In this document: one piece after another, positions 1 to 14,400 of the stretch | Layout: every line of letters starts with the position of its first letter | Numbering within the stretch: the stretch's first letter is position 1 | Source of the DNA: Brevipalpus yothersi | Taxonomy: Eukaryota; Arthropoda; Arachnida; Trombidiformes; Tenuipalpidae | DNA: 64,000 nucleotides | Direction: 5' to 3' | NCBI GenBank assembly: GCA_003956705.1 | Contig: QZCP01000056.1 | Span: forward strand, 1 to 64,000 | The notes under the pieces: generated by a model | Databases searched by the model: none | Told to the model about the DNA's origin: nothing | The model's input: only the letters and a program-made list of their open reading frames with translations | Program-made: the position numbers and the translations under genes

Positions 1-774
1 GAGAGAGAGAGAGAAAGAGATAGTAAAAGCATGAGGAGAGAAAGATGCTGTAAGAATCGATGATCCTTGACCAGAATCGCACCTTACTGGGTGTCCAACA
101 TGTCTACAGATCAGAACACTTCAATTTGAGTCTCTTTCTCTTTCTTTCTCTTTTCACATCATCAAGTTCATTGGATCATTGTTTTTCGCTTTCCACATCA
201 TTTCAAGCCAGATCAAGAGAAGAATACCAAGTGTAAGATTGGTCGAAATATCACAAATGACTGACCTTTGATGGTGAAAGAGAGAATTGTCAACCTCACA
301 GATTATTGCAACCAATAATTTTTATCATTCATCACAAGTAACAGCAATTCTATCCAAAAGTTATGTGTGTTCCAATCGATTCAATTCTTGTACAATAGAT
401 TGGTATATTTGACTCGAAAAAATATGCATTTCAAAATGACTTCCCATTCATTCTCTTGCTGGAAAACACCAAGAAAATTCGAAATTCAAATATCAGATCT
501 GTAAGTATTAAATCAATGAGCTTTACTGAGTTCATGTTCGAATGTAGATCCTTTTGTCTGGCCATATTCAATGTGCTTCCACAAATAGTATATGTATGTG
601 TATTACTTTCATTATCAATAGGACAACACGATCAGCTTATTTATGATTCTCAGTGTGGTTGAATATTTCTCGAATAGATTTTCTCAGTGCACTCATATAT
701 ATATGTGTATGTGTGTGCCTAGATTATGTATGAAGATTCAATTGTACATCATTTGGAGCAGAATAAATTCACAT

Positions 775-832
<58 letters not shown>
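775..832. repeat. (CT)n microsatellite
   Basis: An almost perfect CT dinucleotide run of about 56 bases that ends in tttcag. It gives spurious Ser-Leu repeat ORFs in two frames. Confidence 0.95.
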
Positions 833-834
<2 letters not shown>

Positions 835-1241
835 AGTCAACCTATTTTCCGATATTCCATGAGCATAAAGTCATCGGAGACGATTATATTCTAATGATCT
901 TTCACTCTCTCTTTCTTTTTCTCTTTCTCTCTTTTCCTCTTCTTTCGTTCTCTCTTGTTCATACGTACATATGATCAGGGTCCATTAAATGGGAGAGGAA
1001 AAGTTTTGGTCATCATTTTTCAGCAACCATGACAACGTAGACAATCAATTCAGTTCATTCATCAAATCACTTTCTCTCTTTCTCTCTCCTCTCTCTATCC
1101 TCAGCTTCTTGGGGCCCCATGAAATAGCATAGTGCACGAAGGAGGATGAATCAAATTTCACGTTCATCAATTCCTCCACTTGCCACATCACTTTTGGTCC
1201 TCCTCACTCCACCCCCAACAATCATCGCTCCCATCATCATC

Positions 1242-1245
<4 letters not shown>

Positions 1246-1286
<41 letters not shown>
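1246..1286. repeat. (CT)n microsatellite
   Basis: A perfect CT run of about 40 bases directly after a CAT-rich triplet patch (cccatcatcatcatc). Confidence 0.95.
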
Positions 1287-1289
<3 letters not shown>

Positions 1290-2103
1290 CATGTAAGAAA
1301 GATTATACCATCAGTGAGCCTTATGATTCACCCAAGATCATCACTTTTGATCGATTTCAATCGATCAATTGTAGCTGAAAGCCTCAAAGTCAATAAAAAT
1401 GAACCCATAAGGGGCAATTAAATTCAAATCATTTGATTTCCAACCATTTTTTGGTAGCCTACATGTGGGCATTTGAGGCACATTAAATGATAATATGATG
1501 CAAAATATAAGATAAAGTACAGTTTTTGTTGTGGCAGAATACCAAGCAAAAGCTTGATACTTGAAAATGATATTAGAAAAACCTCTTGAAGACGTAGTTT
1601 GGGCTCATCAAGACAGTCTAGACAACATCAAGGAATATTCTTGAATGAGGAGTTTCTTTTCTGATGATCAATAAGAGCTCCTCAAGATTTTGAATTATCA
1701 GATAAAGTTTTTTTTACCACCCAGAGAAAAAGTATTCTTCTCTAGTGACAAGAAATAAGAAAGTACTCCTTATGAGCAACTCACTGGCAAACAGATATTC
1801 CTTAGGAGCCATAAAAAAAATTTTGTGCATGTAAGATGATACAAGGTGCAATATTTGTCTCATCATCATTCTTGGGATGGAAGAAAGAAAGTTTATTCGG
1901 TTTCAAAATCAAGTCTATCCAAAGATCAGCGTTAAGCGGAAGAGCCTCTGTGTGAGACTAATTGCTGTCTAGAAGGGATTGAATACAAGTCACGAGCGGA
2001 TCATGAATAAATAATGAGATGCTGACAATTCATTTACAAGAATGGAGAGGAAAAAGTGTGTTGGAACAAATTTCTAGACATTGAAGTGTCCAAAGAAACT
2101 TAC

Positions 2104-2225
2104 CTTGAACGATGCTAGATTGGAAATAATGCATGGAAGCTGAGCATCCCGACCTACTTGGACAGTTATATTAGGAATTGGTGATACAAATTCTGGTTCC
2201 ATATCTGACGGAGAATCTGGAATCA
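2104..2225 (-). CDS. Single exon of a DIP/lachesin-type Ig-domain protein
   Basis: A 122-nt exon read on the minus strand. It has a polypyrimidine acceptor (TTTTTTACAG) before 2225 and a GTAAGT donor after 2104. In the only open frame it encodes 40 residues including PEFVSPIPNITVQVGRDAQ and LPCIISNLASFK. That is the first half of the first I-set/V-type Ig domain of the arthropod DIP (Dpr-interacting protein) / lachesin / IgLON group: the Pro-Glu-Phe start, the Val-Gly-Arg-Asp-Ala turn, the first disulfide cysteine, and an exon break after Phe-Lys, where the family continues Val-Ala-Trp. These are GPI-anchored or secreted neuronal cell-surface recognition proteins. It is not covered by an ATG-initiated ORF. 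Signal-peptide and downstream exons are not visible, so the rest of the gene must lie in long introns or outside the window. The family call is by recognition of the motif, not a search; a decayed copy is possible but no defect is seen. Confidence 0.72.
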
Positions 2226-5200
2226 CTGTAAAAAACAGAAAATTTCGAATGAATTAGAGAGAAGGAAAAAAAAATAAGAGAAACTTTGAAACCGGAAGTG
2301 GAATGATATTTTGTTAGATGGGCTGTTTCAATGATCTTCTCCAGCTTTGATCTGCCATGAATTCAAAAATTTTGATTCTCTAGATGACAAAGAATCGTGC
2401 ATAAAAAATAGGTCATATTTAATGCAAGTCTCAGCTTCAAATGTGGAAAGGATTTGCTTAATCAGAGGATTTTTCTTTTTTGAGCTTCAAAAGAAAGATA
2501 TTCTCAAGGAAATCACATTCCATAAACACCCAAACATCATGTGTTGGCGTAGAGAAAGTTCAAATACACCACATGATGGCCATAACTGTATATGTATGTA
2601 TTCCGTTGGAAGTTGAAATCATATTGAATATGCAAGAATAAAGATGCTACGACATCCGCTAACATTCATCTCATTTTATTTCCTCCTCTTATTCTTCTTC
2701 TTCTTTTGCATGAAATTCCTTCGAGATTTGAGCTTACACCAGCTGAGCATTCAGCATTTGACAATAGAAAATAGAATCACTAACTTGTTAGCTACTATAT
2801 TCGCATTCTTTTCTCCTGATTTTGCTTAAAAAACCGATCTACTCTCTTCTTCCTTTCTCTTCTTTCTCTCTCTCTCTCTCTTTACTCCTTCTTTCTATTA
2901 TTCTCTTTCACCTAAATTCTACCTCATAAATATCATAACAGAATGCTTCTCATAATGAGCATGCAAATGAGCAGAGATTTGTATATTTTTTTCTGAGCTT
3001 CTCTTCATCCTCTCTTAATATTTGCCATTATCAGCAATCCAAACTCATGAAAAACGAACAAATATGCAAAAAAGGTATTTTTGTGTTCCATTTTTCAATA
3101 CAATTGAAAGAATACGAAGAAAAAGAGCGATCATTGTGAAAGAAATTCGATCAATCACAAAGTTCATTGAGATTTTGTATCATTTTCGCTATTGAAAAAT
3201 ATGTTTTCCACTTTCTTTTTGAGTTTTCGTGGATACAATCTATCCACTTGTTCCTCTAAATCAGGAAATTTTGGCTAGATAATTTCTGAAATGGTTATGA
3301 AAAGAAGTCACCAATAGTTCAAGTTTCATTTTGGGATAAACTGCCTAACAGTAAACTTTCTCAAGACTTAGAACATAAGCTAAGAATTTTGTCCACGAAT
3401 AAGGAATAGCAATAACACTTGATGAATATTTATTAGCTTGAATAGAGTGTACAAGAAGAAAGAGTTTTTGATAGTTTTCCTTGTGATCTGAGCTATAACC
3501 ATGTTTCGTAAATTGAAATTGACCATCAAATTTTGTTCTTACCGCAATCACATCATAATGAGTGTGGTAAGCGAAAATAAGCTGAACTATTCTCTTTAGT
3601 AGTGAGAAAATATGAGCTCTATCCACTCAAAAGATTTGAAGAACATTTCAGATGAACGAAAATTCTGGTGACAATGTAAACGTTTTTTTTACTTTTTTGT
3701 GTGTGTCTAAAAAGATTTCAGATCATGATGAAAATCTCCCACAAAACTCATTGTAAGCCTCATGATCTGGTTCAAATATAGCTTGATGACCATGTCCATT
3801 CATAGGATAGTTATTATTATTACCAACTTGCGTGATACTATTTCTAACCACATCAATGAACGCTTCTGCTGGTGGTGTATAAGTTGTGTATATGTGTCAG
3901 ATACTTTCATCAGAATACTTAATGTACATGAATTCACATCAATTACATGTGGAAACAATATAAAGCCAACAATCGTTAAATTGCTCGATGAAATGTACAG
4001 TTTATAGATATGAAAATTGAGCGAAAAAATTCTCAGCATCATCTATAAATCAGATGAGTTTTGTTTGAAATTCTAACATGGAACACCTCTATAAACTTGC
4101 AAAAGGCTTCAAAAGAGCATAATAGAAGCTAGCATTTCATCAGAAACTAACTTTACACATGTTCATGGGCAAAAGAATAAACTCGAAATGGGAATAACTC
4201 AATGGTAGAATGCTGTTGTTTTCAGTGAAATTCTTGAACCAGAAAATGCTTCCATTCTTAGCTCAGCCATGGTATCATGCATTTTGCCTGGGTTTACTAT
4301 AATTTTTTATACATCTGATGAAAATCAGTATTCTTTTCTCTCTCACTACTCATACAAACTCGATTCTACTCAAAGAGATGATATTGTTTATCCTACAGAG
4401 CCGATTCTCCATGTAATTTGCTTAGCTCAACATATGATTAAAGAAAAACAAGTAGAGGGTAATATTCAGTCAGAAAGGCAGAAAAAGTCTTAACAATCAT
4501 CATTATTCAGCAAGATGTTGCATGATTCAAGCTTCTCTGCTTTTGTTTTGCATCTCTAACATTTCTCTCCGAGTTTAAGGGAAATAAAGAGAAAGAAAAT
4601 TTGGTATTCTTTTCTCTTTTCTTCTACCATACTGGCAAAAGCAATATGAACACAATCCTCGATTATAACATGGGATCATAAGTGGAATGGAAACCTTTCT
4701 CAATAGGCGTGGAAACAAAAATGACCCAATAATTGTACTCTATCCTATGAAAATGATACTTTAATGTTAACTGAAATAATACCTCCAAGCAACACTTTTT
4801 GACCCTCTTCTAGTTTTTTTACTGAGTAGATCCTCATGCACTTTATATTTTCTCATTCTCTTCCCTACTCATGACTTTTGATCTGAAAATTCTCTGAAAA
4901 GTTTATCCTTCTGGCGACAGAGTTTGATGCGAAAAGTTTTACAAAAGTTGGTATTTTTCACAGGCGTTGAATATTTTTCTCCTACTACAGTTCATCATTC
5001 TGAATTTACCAAACATGTAAATGAAAAAACACCATGTTACATGAAGATGAGACTCAAATGCAAATCCGAAATACAAAAATCAGGTTGAATAGCTTGGGAA
5101 TACATTCAGCATTTTGAGCCTGTGTGTGTGTGTCTGGAAGAAGAATCACAGAATTCACATTGGCAGAACTTTTTCGCTCTGTTACTGCTTGTTTGGACAA

Positions 5201-8200
5201 ATACTTGCATCAGTAATCGAGTTGATTTGGTGGAAAAAAGACCACCGAATGGTGAAAAAAGGCTACCTAATGAAGCGAAATGCAGATCTTTCTTTGAATT
5301 CTTCTTTTCCTTTCTCAACTGTATATCTTGAAGCTTTTTTCTTTCTACCTTCCTTTCTTTTTCCTCTGTCTATATGTTAGTTTATTCTCCCTGGAACAAG
5401 TCAAACAAGGAAAGATAAAAGTGAAAAAAGCTAAGAAAAGAAAGAAAGAAAGAAAAAAAGAGGACCCAAAACAAGAGAGAGAAAGAGACAGAGTGTTGAA
5501 TACCTGATGCAATTGATGGATAAAAAACGAAGCTTGAAGCATTGAGTAAAAAGACAAGCTGTAAATCGGAAGAATCAGAAGAATATATGGCTGAATTTGG
5601 TGGATAAGTTCAAGTATAGAGAGAATCTCAATGATGCGGAAGGAGACTTGCCAAGTTGAAATTGTACGGTGAATAAGATGAAATCGGGAACTTCGAAGCT
5701 TGATGGTTAGAACGAAAAAGCTCTTCAGATACTCTTACTTGTGATACTTTTCCGGTAATTGAAGAGTGTAATCAAATTAGAATATCAAGTAGAGGATTAG
5801 AAACCATCAAACTATCGGGAAACCTTACGGATCCAGAAGTCAGCTTACTTTTGTCTAAATCTTTTTATACTTTGTGCAAGTGTGTGTCTCAACATTTTTC
5901 TCGGTCATCAGCATTTTTGTCATTGAATCCACAGGTACTAATGAGCAAGTTGATTAGAAAATCAAGAGGTTAGATGAAGCTGACGATTTTTTTCCTCTAA
6001 TTAAATTGAGCCTGAAAATTTTTTTTCCCCTCATAAAAACATACCCTATTTCCAGTGGATGAACTTGAATCAGGGTAAAAAAGTGTTCCCTAATTTCAAT
6101 GCTACTCTTAAGCCTTGTAGCTAGCAAGTTCACTGCAAAGTGCCCCAAAAATCATCGATTCTTATTCAAATCACGCCTCACACATTCAGCAATAAAATCA
6201 CGCAAAACTTGAGCTATTGAAGAGAAAGTATGGTAGAAAAAAGAAGAATTTGAATAACTGTATATTCCCGAACATACACAGCCAATCAGCGGGTGATAAA
6301 CATGAATGTATTCCAAGAAAAACCTCAAATACAAGCAAAAAAATTGAGCATTTGAAACCCAGAAAAGCTTGAAAATCAAATTTCTCTCACTTCTTTATTG
6401 TATGAATTTGTTTTGTGATTCAAAATTCTGTATTCTCACTGTAAAGGAAGCAAGACCAACAGTTCATGGAAAACGGTATTCCTCCCTATTCAACTGTCGG
6501 GTAGGATAAAATATATTTTTATACACATATTCGCTTCAGAATAATTGTTGTTGGAAGTATTATTATGAGCCAAAATAGGAGTGGTTTTCGAGAATAGTAA
6601 AAGAGAGGTTTACAATGGTGACGCTTCAATTTTACTTGATCGCCACTTGATGAAAGTTGAGAAGATGATACATAAAAAGTAAAGTTAACTATATTCTATT
6701 CTCTCTCTCTCTCTTCCTCCAACAAATCATCTCAACTATCTAGAACTTGCGTATGTGTGTATATATATGTTCATCATTCAATCCAGCATGATGGGTGGGA
6801 TAAAAGAGTGTATATATGTTGGAGAGAGAAAAAAGGGCGGACAAGCAGATGATTGGGACTGAAAGATGCTGTAAAATGAGTGTAGAGTATAAGAAAAATC
6901 GGACTTTTGCGTGACTTCAAATCGGATTATATGGCAGACTGTATATATATATATTGTTAGGAAAGATGAGAGAGAAAATTTTTCATGGAGAAACTGAAAC
7001 TTTGCTCTCCTCATCATATCTAAAATATATGGCTTGGTCCTTATTTCGAGTCCATCACTGCAAACTTTTACTGTATACCTATCATGAAAGTTTCCAAGTT
7101 CTTCTGTTGTATCGAATTATATTTTCTCATCATGCTGACCGTTTCGATAGATCGTCAATCTCAAATCGTAATCCTGATACCCATGATATTACTTGGATAG
7201 AATTTTTTCCTCTTCTCATGCTCTCAACTCAATTCATTCTGGTCAACTGATGGCAAACACGAATCGGTTAGGCCAATCTTTTCAAGTGTGCCTCACTTTG
7301 TGTATGTACGTGTGTGTGAGTATATATATATAAGTAAAAAAAGACAAGTGATAGATGTGGATGCATGAATTCTGAAGCTACATGGGATACAAATCGATAG
7401 ACTGATCGTGGAGCCTCTCTGTGAATTTTGAGACCAAAAAATGACAAATGACCCATGTAAAGTAGCTCTCTCCCATATTTTTTCTCATCTTCTTCTTCTT
7501 TTCATGTATTCCTGAACTCAACTTGAATCTCTCATCAGTTACATTTTGGCTAGTGTTTTTGGTATATACTATTCCTTCTTCTTCTCTCTCTCTCCTCCCC
7601 TCTCTCCCATCTCTCATCCATGTTCGATATCGCTTAAAGAATGAATGCTATACGATCTTGGTGGCTGAATAGTAGACTCAAGATGGACAAGTGAATATAT
7701 CCAGGAAAAGGGCGGGAAAGAGAAATGGTATGTTAGAATGGTGAATCTTATATCAAAAATCTCACATTAAATATGAGGAATAGAGAAGAAGATAGAAAAA
7801 AGTAAAAAAATGGAGTTCGATGGAGAGAGAAAACATGATACATGCTCATGGAACACCGTTTTGATGATTCATGGAACCAGGAATCGCTCTTCGAGAATCC
7901 ATCTTCTCCATTACCACTTTTCTATGGCATAAAACATACACATAAAACATTAGAAATCAAGTGAAAATGGAATTCAAAGTATACCAAGAAAGTGTCTCTA
8001 CTATTTTTCAACCATTTTGAATGATAAATTTTGCCTTAAATTCTCATGAGAAGAAGAGAGAGGGTCAATGTATGTGTGTTTGAGAGCATATTTTGTATTC
8101 AATTTATCTTTTGTCTTCTTCTCTACCGATTGCTTTTGAATCGAAGAAACACTATTAACAGCATGATTCTAACAATCAATCGACATACATGATGATGGAA

Positions 8201-9669
8201 AGTATATGAACAGTAACAGAGAAAATAGGAGGAAGAGAATATGCTAGAATACATGGTCGATTGTGGGTGTTTTAAATATATTGTGGGCTTCTGTGTTTAT
8301 ATTGAAGATTGAAATTTCTTAGACATTTTTCAAGCCTATTATTCAAATAAGCTTCGTGATGCACACAAAAGGAAGGCAAACACTACAGCAAAGAAGGAAA
8401 AAGAGAAAGAAAGATGAATAGATGAGCAAACTTTTCCGTCAAAAAATCTACCAAAAATTGATTTCTCCTGTCAAGAATATTGTCTTGTACAATATTTTAC
8501 CAAATTTTTGATTGATGACCATGTCATCTCGATAGAATCTAGTTTAACATACACACACACATACGAACCAATGTTGGTTGGATCACAATCGCACACAGGC
8601 GTTTGTGAGACATTATTTAATATTTATTGAGCACTCAAAATCGAAGAATACGAATAGTGAACAGAATCTTTACTAGCAGAAAGACAAAACATCAAAAACA
8701 ATTCCACAAAATTTGTATTCACTAAACAATGTTGATCTACATATTTAAACGGTAAATTTTGGACATTTTCTCCCTCTTTCCTAACCTATTCCTGCAGACT
8801 AAGAAATACTAAGAAAAAAAAATCATCCATAAAATGGATCTGTTCGATTGTCACGTTTCTAGGGAATATTTTGTTGTCATCAAAAATATTCTATTAACCT
8901 CATCTATACAGACAAAAGGAAAACTTCAAATAAATGAATGCTTTTGGGGGTTAAGGTTCCCTTTCTCTGCTTCTTTTCTGTACCATGTATACACCATGGT
9001 ATGTGTAGGTATTGAAACAACCAACAAGTCAAGATATAATTGATGAGTTTACCCCCAAAAATCTCAAATTAATTTATGGATCATCACATACTAAGATCTA
9101 ACCTTACTATTACTTGACAGCTATGAGGTGGTCCTATCAAGTTGATATTTTCTCTTGAGCTCATTTCTTATCAAGGCACACACAAAAATGAATGAATCAA
9201 TAGATGCCATGAGTCCGTTAAGTGAACCATGTATGCAAAGAAAATATGATCTCTCAAGACAATAGATGATTCTGTGGAAAAAGGGGTCAAACGAATAGGC
9301 AAGTTGAGCATGATATCATGATGAGCATCATCAAGTATTGGTAGCTTCTATAGAGGAAATTTTTTACCAAAACAATTCTGTCAATATAAAACGATAAGAA
9401 GAGAGGGGAAAAGAATTGTTCAGATAGTGGAAGATATTATCATTGAACAAGAGAGAAAAGAGGTTCTCACTTTCAATTCACTATTGGACATCCGAGAGCT
9501 TATCATGTTCAATTCCTTGTGTACTTGTCAAAATATTTTACAAAAGTTTGAGAAGAAAATTTAATAACAGAATGCTCAATTCTTTTCAAAATAAACTTAT
9601 TTTTACTCATGTTTACTTTGTCGAACTAGTGACATGTTACAAAAGTCTATCCTCTTCCCTATATACTTC

Positions 9670-9694
9670 ATTCTCTCTCTCTCTCTCTCTCTTT
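9670..9694. repeat. Short (CT)n run
   Basis: A CT dinucleotide run of about 24 bases inside AT-rich non-coding sequence. Confidence 0.85.
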
Positions 9695-10882
9695 CCTATT
9701 CTCATGTGGCTTTGTTTAACCCTCTAAATTAGCCTAAAGGCATACCAATTGGATGCTCTTGCAAAACGAATCATCCAAGCTTCAATGTCTATATACAGCT
9801 TGTTGAGTTAGCTAGAGGAAGATAGTAAAGTAAACCAATCAGATCATCAAGAACGATGATCCTAATGCTCTTAGAACCGCTTGTTTAGGAGAGAATATTA
9901 TGATAAACTCTCCAAACTATCTTTCATAATACTTGTAATCATCAGATTTGTGGAAAAATTTTGTCAAAGCTTAGTAAGAATTCTCACTCTTCCAGTTTAT
10001 AAGTTGGAATAAAAGGAGTTGAGAGAGGAAGCGGATACAGAATATTTAGCATAAGGTTTATGTGGGCCTTTATTAAATTATTGCTCGCTCCATCATAATA
10101 CTATGGAGGATTGAGAGAGGGAAGAATGAATTTTGAAGTAAGGAAAAGATGAATTGGAAGGGAATCCGTCTCTTCCATGATCGGTAGAGTTTTGATTATC
10201 AAACTATTGGTGCCTACTCCTGGAGCTTTCTTCAGAGAAGATTTACAACAAACTTTTTGAGAAAAAAATCAAGGTTTTTCAAAACTCGTCCTACTCTGCC
10301 CATTTATTGGCACTAGAATCAGAGGTATTCCCAAGATTTATGGAGGTGAAGTCATCCTGGCAAACGATGAAATTGCGAGGAAATTTTTTACACATCTTTC
10401 AGCATTAAGCATGATCAAAAATCGAATATGATAGGGAATGTCTGGAAATGTTTTATATTTTCTCGATGCTTTGATGATCCACAAGGGTTGATCATTGATT
10501 TGATTGAGCGAGAAAATTTCATGGCAAACATTGGCTTATTCAAACATTACTTTTGCGTGTAGGCTTGGGTGGAAAGAACAATCTACATGAAGAAGATGTT
10601 GAGCATGAGGATGAAAGAATAAGATATACATTCTCTCCAGGATGAGCTTTACTTGAAGATTTTGGGACCAAATTTGGAGCAGAGAAAAAAAAATAAGATG
10701 CCATAGTCCATGTCCACCATGAACAATAAGATATATCAAACACTTGAAGAGTAGGATGATTTTGGCTCCTTTCACTTCAATGTAATTCCTTGTCATGATG
10801 GCTGAATGTGTCTCTTCTTTTGGAATCCTCTTTTTGGCTTGTTTCTCATCTATTTCTTCGCGCTCTTTATCCTCAAACAAAG

Positions 10883-10884
<2 letters not shown>

Positions 10885-10943
<59 letters not shown>

Positions 10944-11302
10944 NNNNNNNNNNNNNNNNNNNNNNNNNNNNNNNNNNNNNNNNNNNNNNNNNNNNNNNNN
11001 NNNNNNNNNNNNNNNNNNNNNNNNNNNNNNNNNNNNNNNNNNNNNNNNNNNNNNNNNNNNNNNNNNNNNNNNNNNNNNNNNNNNNNNNNNNNNNNNNNNN
11101 NNNNNNNNNNNNNNNNNNNNNNNNNNNNNNNNNNNNNNNNNNNNNNNNNNNNNNNNNNNNNNNNNNNNNNNNNNNNNNNNNNNNNNNNNNNNNNNNNNNN
11201 NNNNNNNNNNNNNNNNNNNNNNNNNNNNNNNNNNNNNNNNNNNNNNNNNNNNNNNNNNNNNNNNNNNNNNNNNNNNNNNNNNNNNNNNNNNNNNNNNNNN
11301 NN

Positions 11303-11339
<37 letters not shown>
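10885..11339. repeat. (GA)n microsatellite interrupted by an assembly gap
   Basis: About 58 bases of GA (10885-10943), then 359 N (10944-11302), then a further 37 bases of GA (11303-11339). Both gap edges are the same dinucleotide in the same phase orientation. The gap is therefore most simply a long GA array that the assembler could not cross; its true length is unknown. Confidence 0.95.
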
Positions 11340-11340
<1 letters not shown>

Positions 11341-11435
11341 CTGAGATGAGAAAATGAAAAGTCATCTTTTTCTCTCTTCAATCTTTTCTCCTACACTCTC
11401 TTCTTCATCTTCTTATGACTCTTCATCCCTTCGTG

Positions 11436-11488
<53 letters not shown>

Positions 11489-11489
11489 A
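11436..11489. repeat. (CT)n microsatellite, inverted relative to the GA array upstream
   Basis: A CT run with one TTT interruption, about 100 bases downstream of the GA array at 10885-11339. The two are reverse complements and could pair in single-stranded DNA or RNA. Confidence 0.9.
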
Positions 11490-14400
11490 TTTGTCCCAAA
11501 AAATATTGCTTCAAACCTTCATCATGCTTCTTATACTGCTATTTTTCTTACAATATTCTGAATTCTTCTTATTCCTCTTCTCCCTGTTTACTTCAAACTT
11601 GTCTACTACTTTCACTGGTACCTTAGTCCAAGCCATTCTTGTCCATCATTTTCAGTAAATTTCATTTCTTCGATGATGCTGAAAATTTTCCTCTTTTCAC
11701 ACTCTGAAATCATCCATTCTGGTGTAAAATCAATTTTTCCTCTTTACACAATTTTGCACCAATCTTGAATTCCAGAATAAGATTCTTCTTGACAATGCCT
11801 TCCCTATTTTTGTATCTAAAAGTCGCAAGAACAATTCAATGAACAGTGTTCTCGCTTCAGTCGAAAAGGATCCAGCAAAGTTTATCAACTTCCTATCTCA
11901 TGGGATAGAATTCATTCTCTACATTATTACAATGAGTTATAATACTTAACAAGAGCATTCTCTCTCCCCATACTCATGAATGAATACAAAATGAGCAAAA
12001 TTCAGTCCATAAGTTCTATCTTGCTATCCTTCTGCGTTCTCTTTAGCCTCTTGATTCATTTTCCTTTCGCTGAGCCTCCATGAAAGCCCTTTTACTTCAA
12101 CATATTGTCTTCTCATGTTTCTATCTTCTCTCTCTCATTCCTATTTCTATTTCAAGTGCAACGATTTTATCATGCATTTCTCTACATCTTTTGCCTCTTA
12201 AGTTTGCTCTCACTTGTATATTGTTCAAATAAATGTATCGGTGATGGAATACATTCCTCAAACTCATGTTCACAACAAACCCTCATATACTCTTGATATA
12301 TCAAATGCATCTGAAAATGTTTTCCTCTTCTTCCACTCATCATCTTCCACCCACTTTCGGAAGCTCTCTCTCTCTCTCTCTCTCTTTCATCTTCACTTCC
12401 TCACTTCGCTTCCCAATCATCATCATTTTCATCTCTCTCCCTTCTTAACTATCTTGTTGAGCATCTCTCAGCATCCTTTTTTCTTCACCTTATATATTTC
12501 AATCTCACAGTTTTTGCATCTCTTTCACTACTGTGTTTTAGATGATTGATTCGAGAATTTTCATTAAACCTTTAGTGCTATACTCAAATTATTTTCTTAG
12601 GACTGATTCAATCTTCTTTCTCTCTGAGTGTGGAGAATAATTGTGTATATCAGGAAGAATAATCATTGGGATCATGCATGACAAGAATGATTTGAATCTC
12701 AAAACATCGTAATTGGAAGTTAGCAAAAACGAAAAACCCACGAAGGCTTTCATGGCATAGGGAAAATGATCAATATTCTTGCCTCAATTCAAAAAGATTC
12801 ACGTGCTCAAAGTTCATAAACTCCATTCTCTTCAAAGTTATTGAAGTTAAATCTTCCTGATTTTAAACTTCCCATCGACAGAAGATGAATTTGAACTTTA
12901 TCGACTGAGAACATCAGTATATATCGAATCATCGTTTAAGACAATTGTTCTTAGATTCTATCCACTTTCATGATCTCTTAAACTTTTTCTGAATAAGAAT
13001 GTATAACATCCATAAAGCTCTCGATGAGAAGCCCAAGACCAAGTTTTACTAGAATCGTGAACACTCATTATGTTTCCTTATCAAGGAGAATGAAAATGTT
13101 TGGATCAATCATCGAAGAGCTGACTGTACATCAGAGGCTCTAGCTTATATATTGACACTGAACACTTGCAAGGTTTTTCATCTTCCTTCCTCTCTCTCTC
13201 TCTCTTTCTCTCTCTCATCTATATCTATCATGAGCTCATCTCAATCTTCATCTGTTCATCTTTGGTCCCTCTCCTCCTCTTCCTCCTCCTTCTCCACTTA
13301 TTCCAATATTTGTTCCATAATATTTCCAGACGGAATTCTTCTCCGAGGAAGAGGAATAGATGCAAGCATGATTACTAACTGCTGAAATATTAAATAATTC
13401 TCATCATACTGGCTCATCACTCATGACGACAGAGCATCAAGTGGAAGCGGAAATCGTTTCCAAAGTATATATCTTTCGCTTCTGTATTCGATTAAGCTTA
13501 GCACTTGATTGGAGTAGATGAGTAACTCTTTATTTTAGGAAATATATTTTTCTACACAAACATACATTCATATATATTCTTGGAACTGTTATTCTGGGCC
13601 TGAAAGAAAAAAAATTCCAAGTTAATCTTGACAACTCAACCCAAGAATGATTCAGGAATTCTGCTTCCACTTGACTGTCATTTTGTTTCAATAATTCTAA
13701 GGTATAAAAAAAGGAGAAAAAGAGTCAAAAAGAGAATAGCATCAACAAGCGCACATGTTCATTCATGCAAAAGGTGGAAAGTGATGCTAAAAGTGGAAAG
13801 TTTACGAAAATTGAGATCAACATCAGCTCTTGGTGATTTGTTTTCATCAAAATTCCCATAAGTCAAGAGTACATACACATACTCTCACTGTATGTAACCT
13901 TTTCTCCTCCTCCCTACACTTACTTTAAACTGATTTAATTCAAATAAAAGTGGTCTCTAGCCACTTGTCTCAAGTATTGCTTCCAGCTTGAAACCAATAA
14001 TGTGATACACTTTCTAGCTCCATGATCTTTCTTTTTTAACACATACACACATACTGTGTATTTCTTGTCAACCTTACTTCAATCTTCATAATAAATGCGG
14101 GTAATTTGGTGAGAGAAGGGATAAATTCTAATCAAAACTCCAGAAAATCGACGAATTTCTAGCTTCAAAGTGGCCAAATCGAAGAGAAAGAACCTTTGAA
14201 ACTGAAATTGATGTAAAATGTCTGTTGAGCTGATGAGATTTGAGAAAATTCAAAAATGAGATCCACTCTAGTAGCATTATTCCCGTCTCATGAACTGTAA
14301 TTCTAAATGTTCAAACTTTTTTGATCCATAAACCCAAGAGAATTATGACCTCATCTTTCTCTACAACTGAACGTTACGTTTCTTGCAAAATGTGAAATGA

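Larger units (their letters stand above)
1..2103. other. Non-coding stretch with microsatellites
   Basis: No convincing exon is visible. The stretch starts inside a GA-rich run (1-20) and holds two long CT runs (about 775-832 and 1246-1286) and several pyrimidine-rich patches around 900-955 and 1071-1100. ORFs here are low-complexity Leu/Ser repeats read from the CT runs. If the Ig exon at 2104-2225 is real, this is the downstream intron of that minus-strand gene, because the next Ig exon expected for the family is not found here. Confidence 0.6.

Noticed and set aside
3345..3626. 93-codon minus-strand ORF
   Set aside because: Starts in AT-rich non-coding sequence without splice context or recognisable domain.
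10536..11381. Long ORFs of Ser-Leu or Arg-Glu repeats through the N gap (also 37606-38353)
   Set aside because: They are translations of GA/CT dinucleotide repeats and N bases; no domain, and all frames are open for the same trivial reason.
13628..13861. 77-codon plus-strand ORF rich in Lys/Arg/Ser
   Set aside because: The start is not ATG, the composition is simple, and no homology is recognised.
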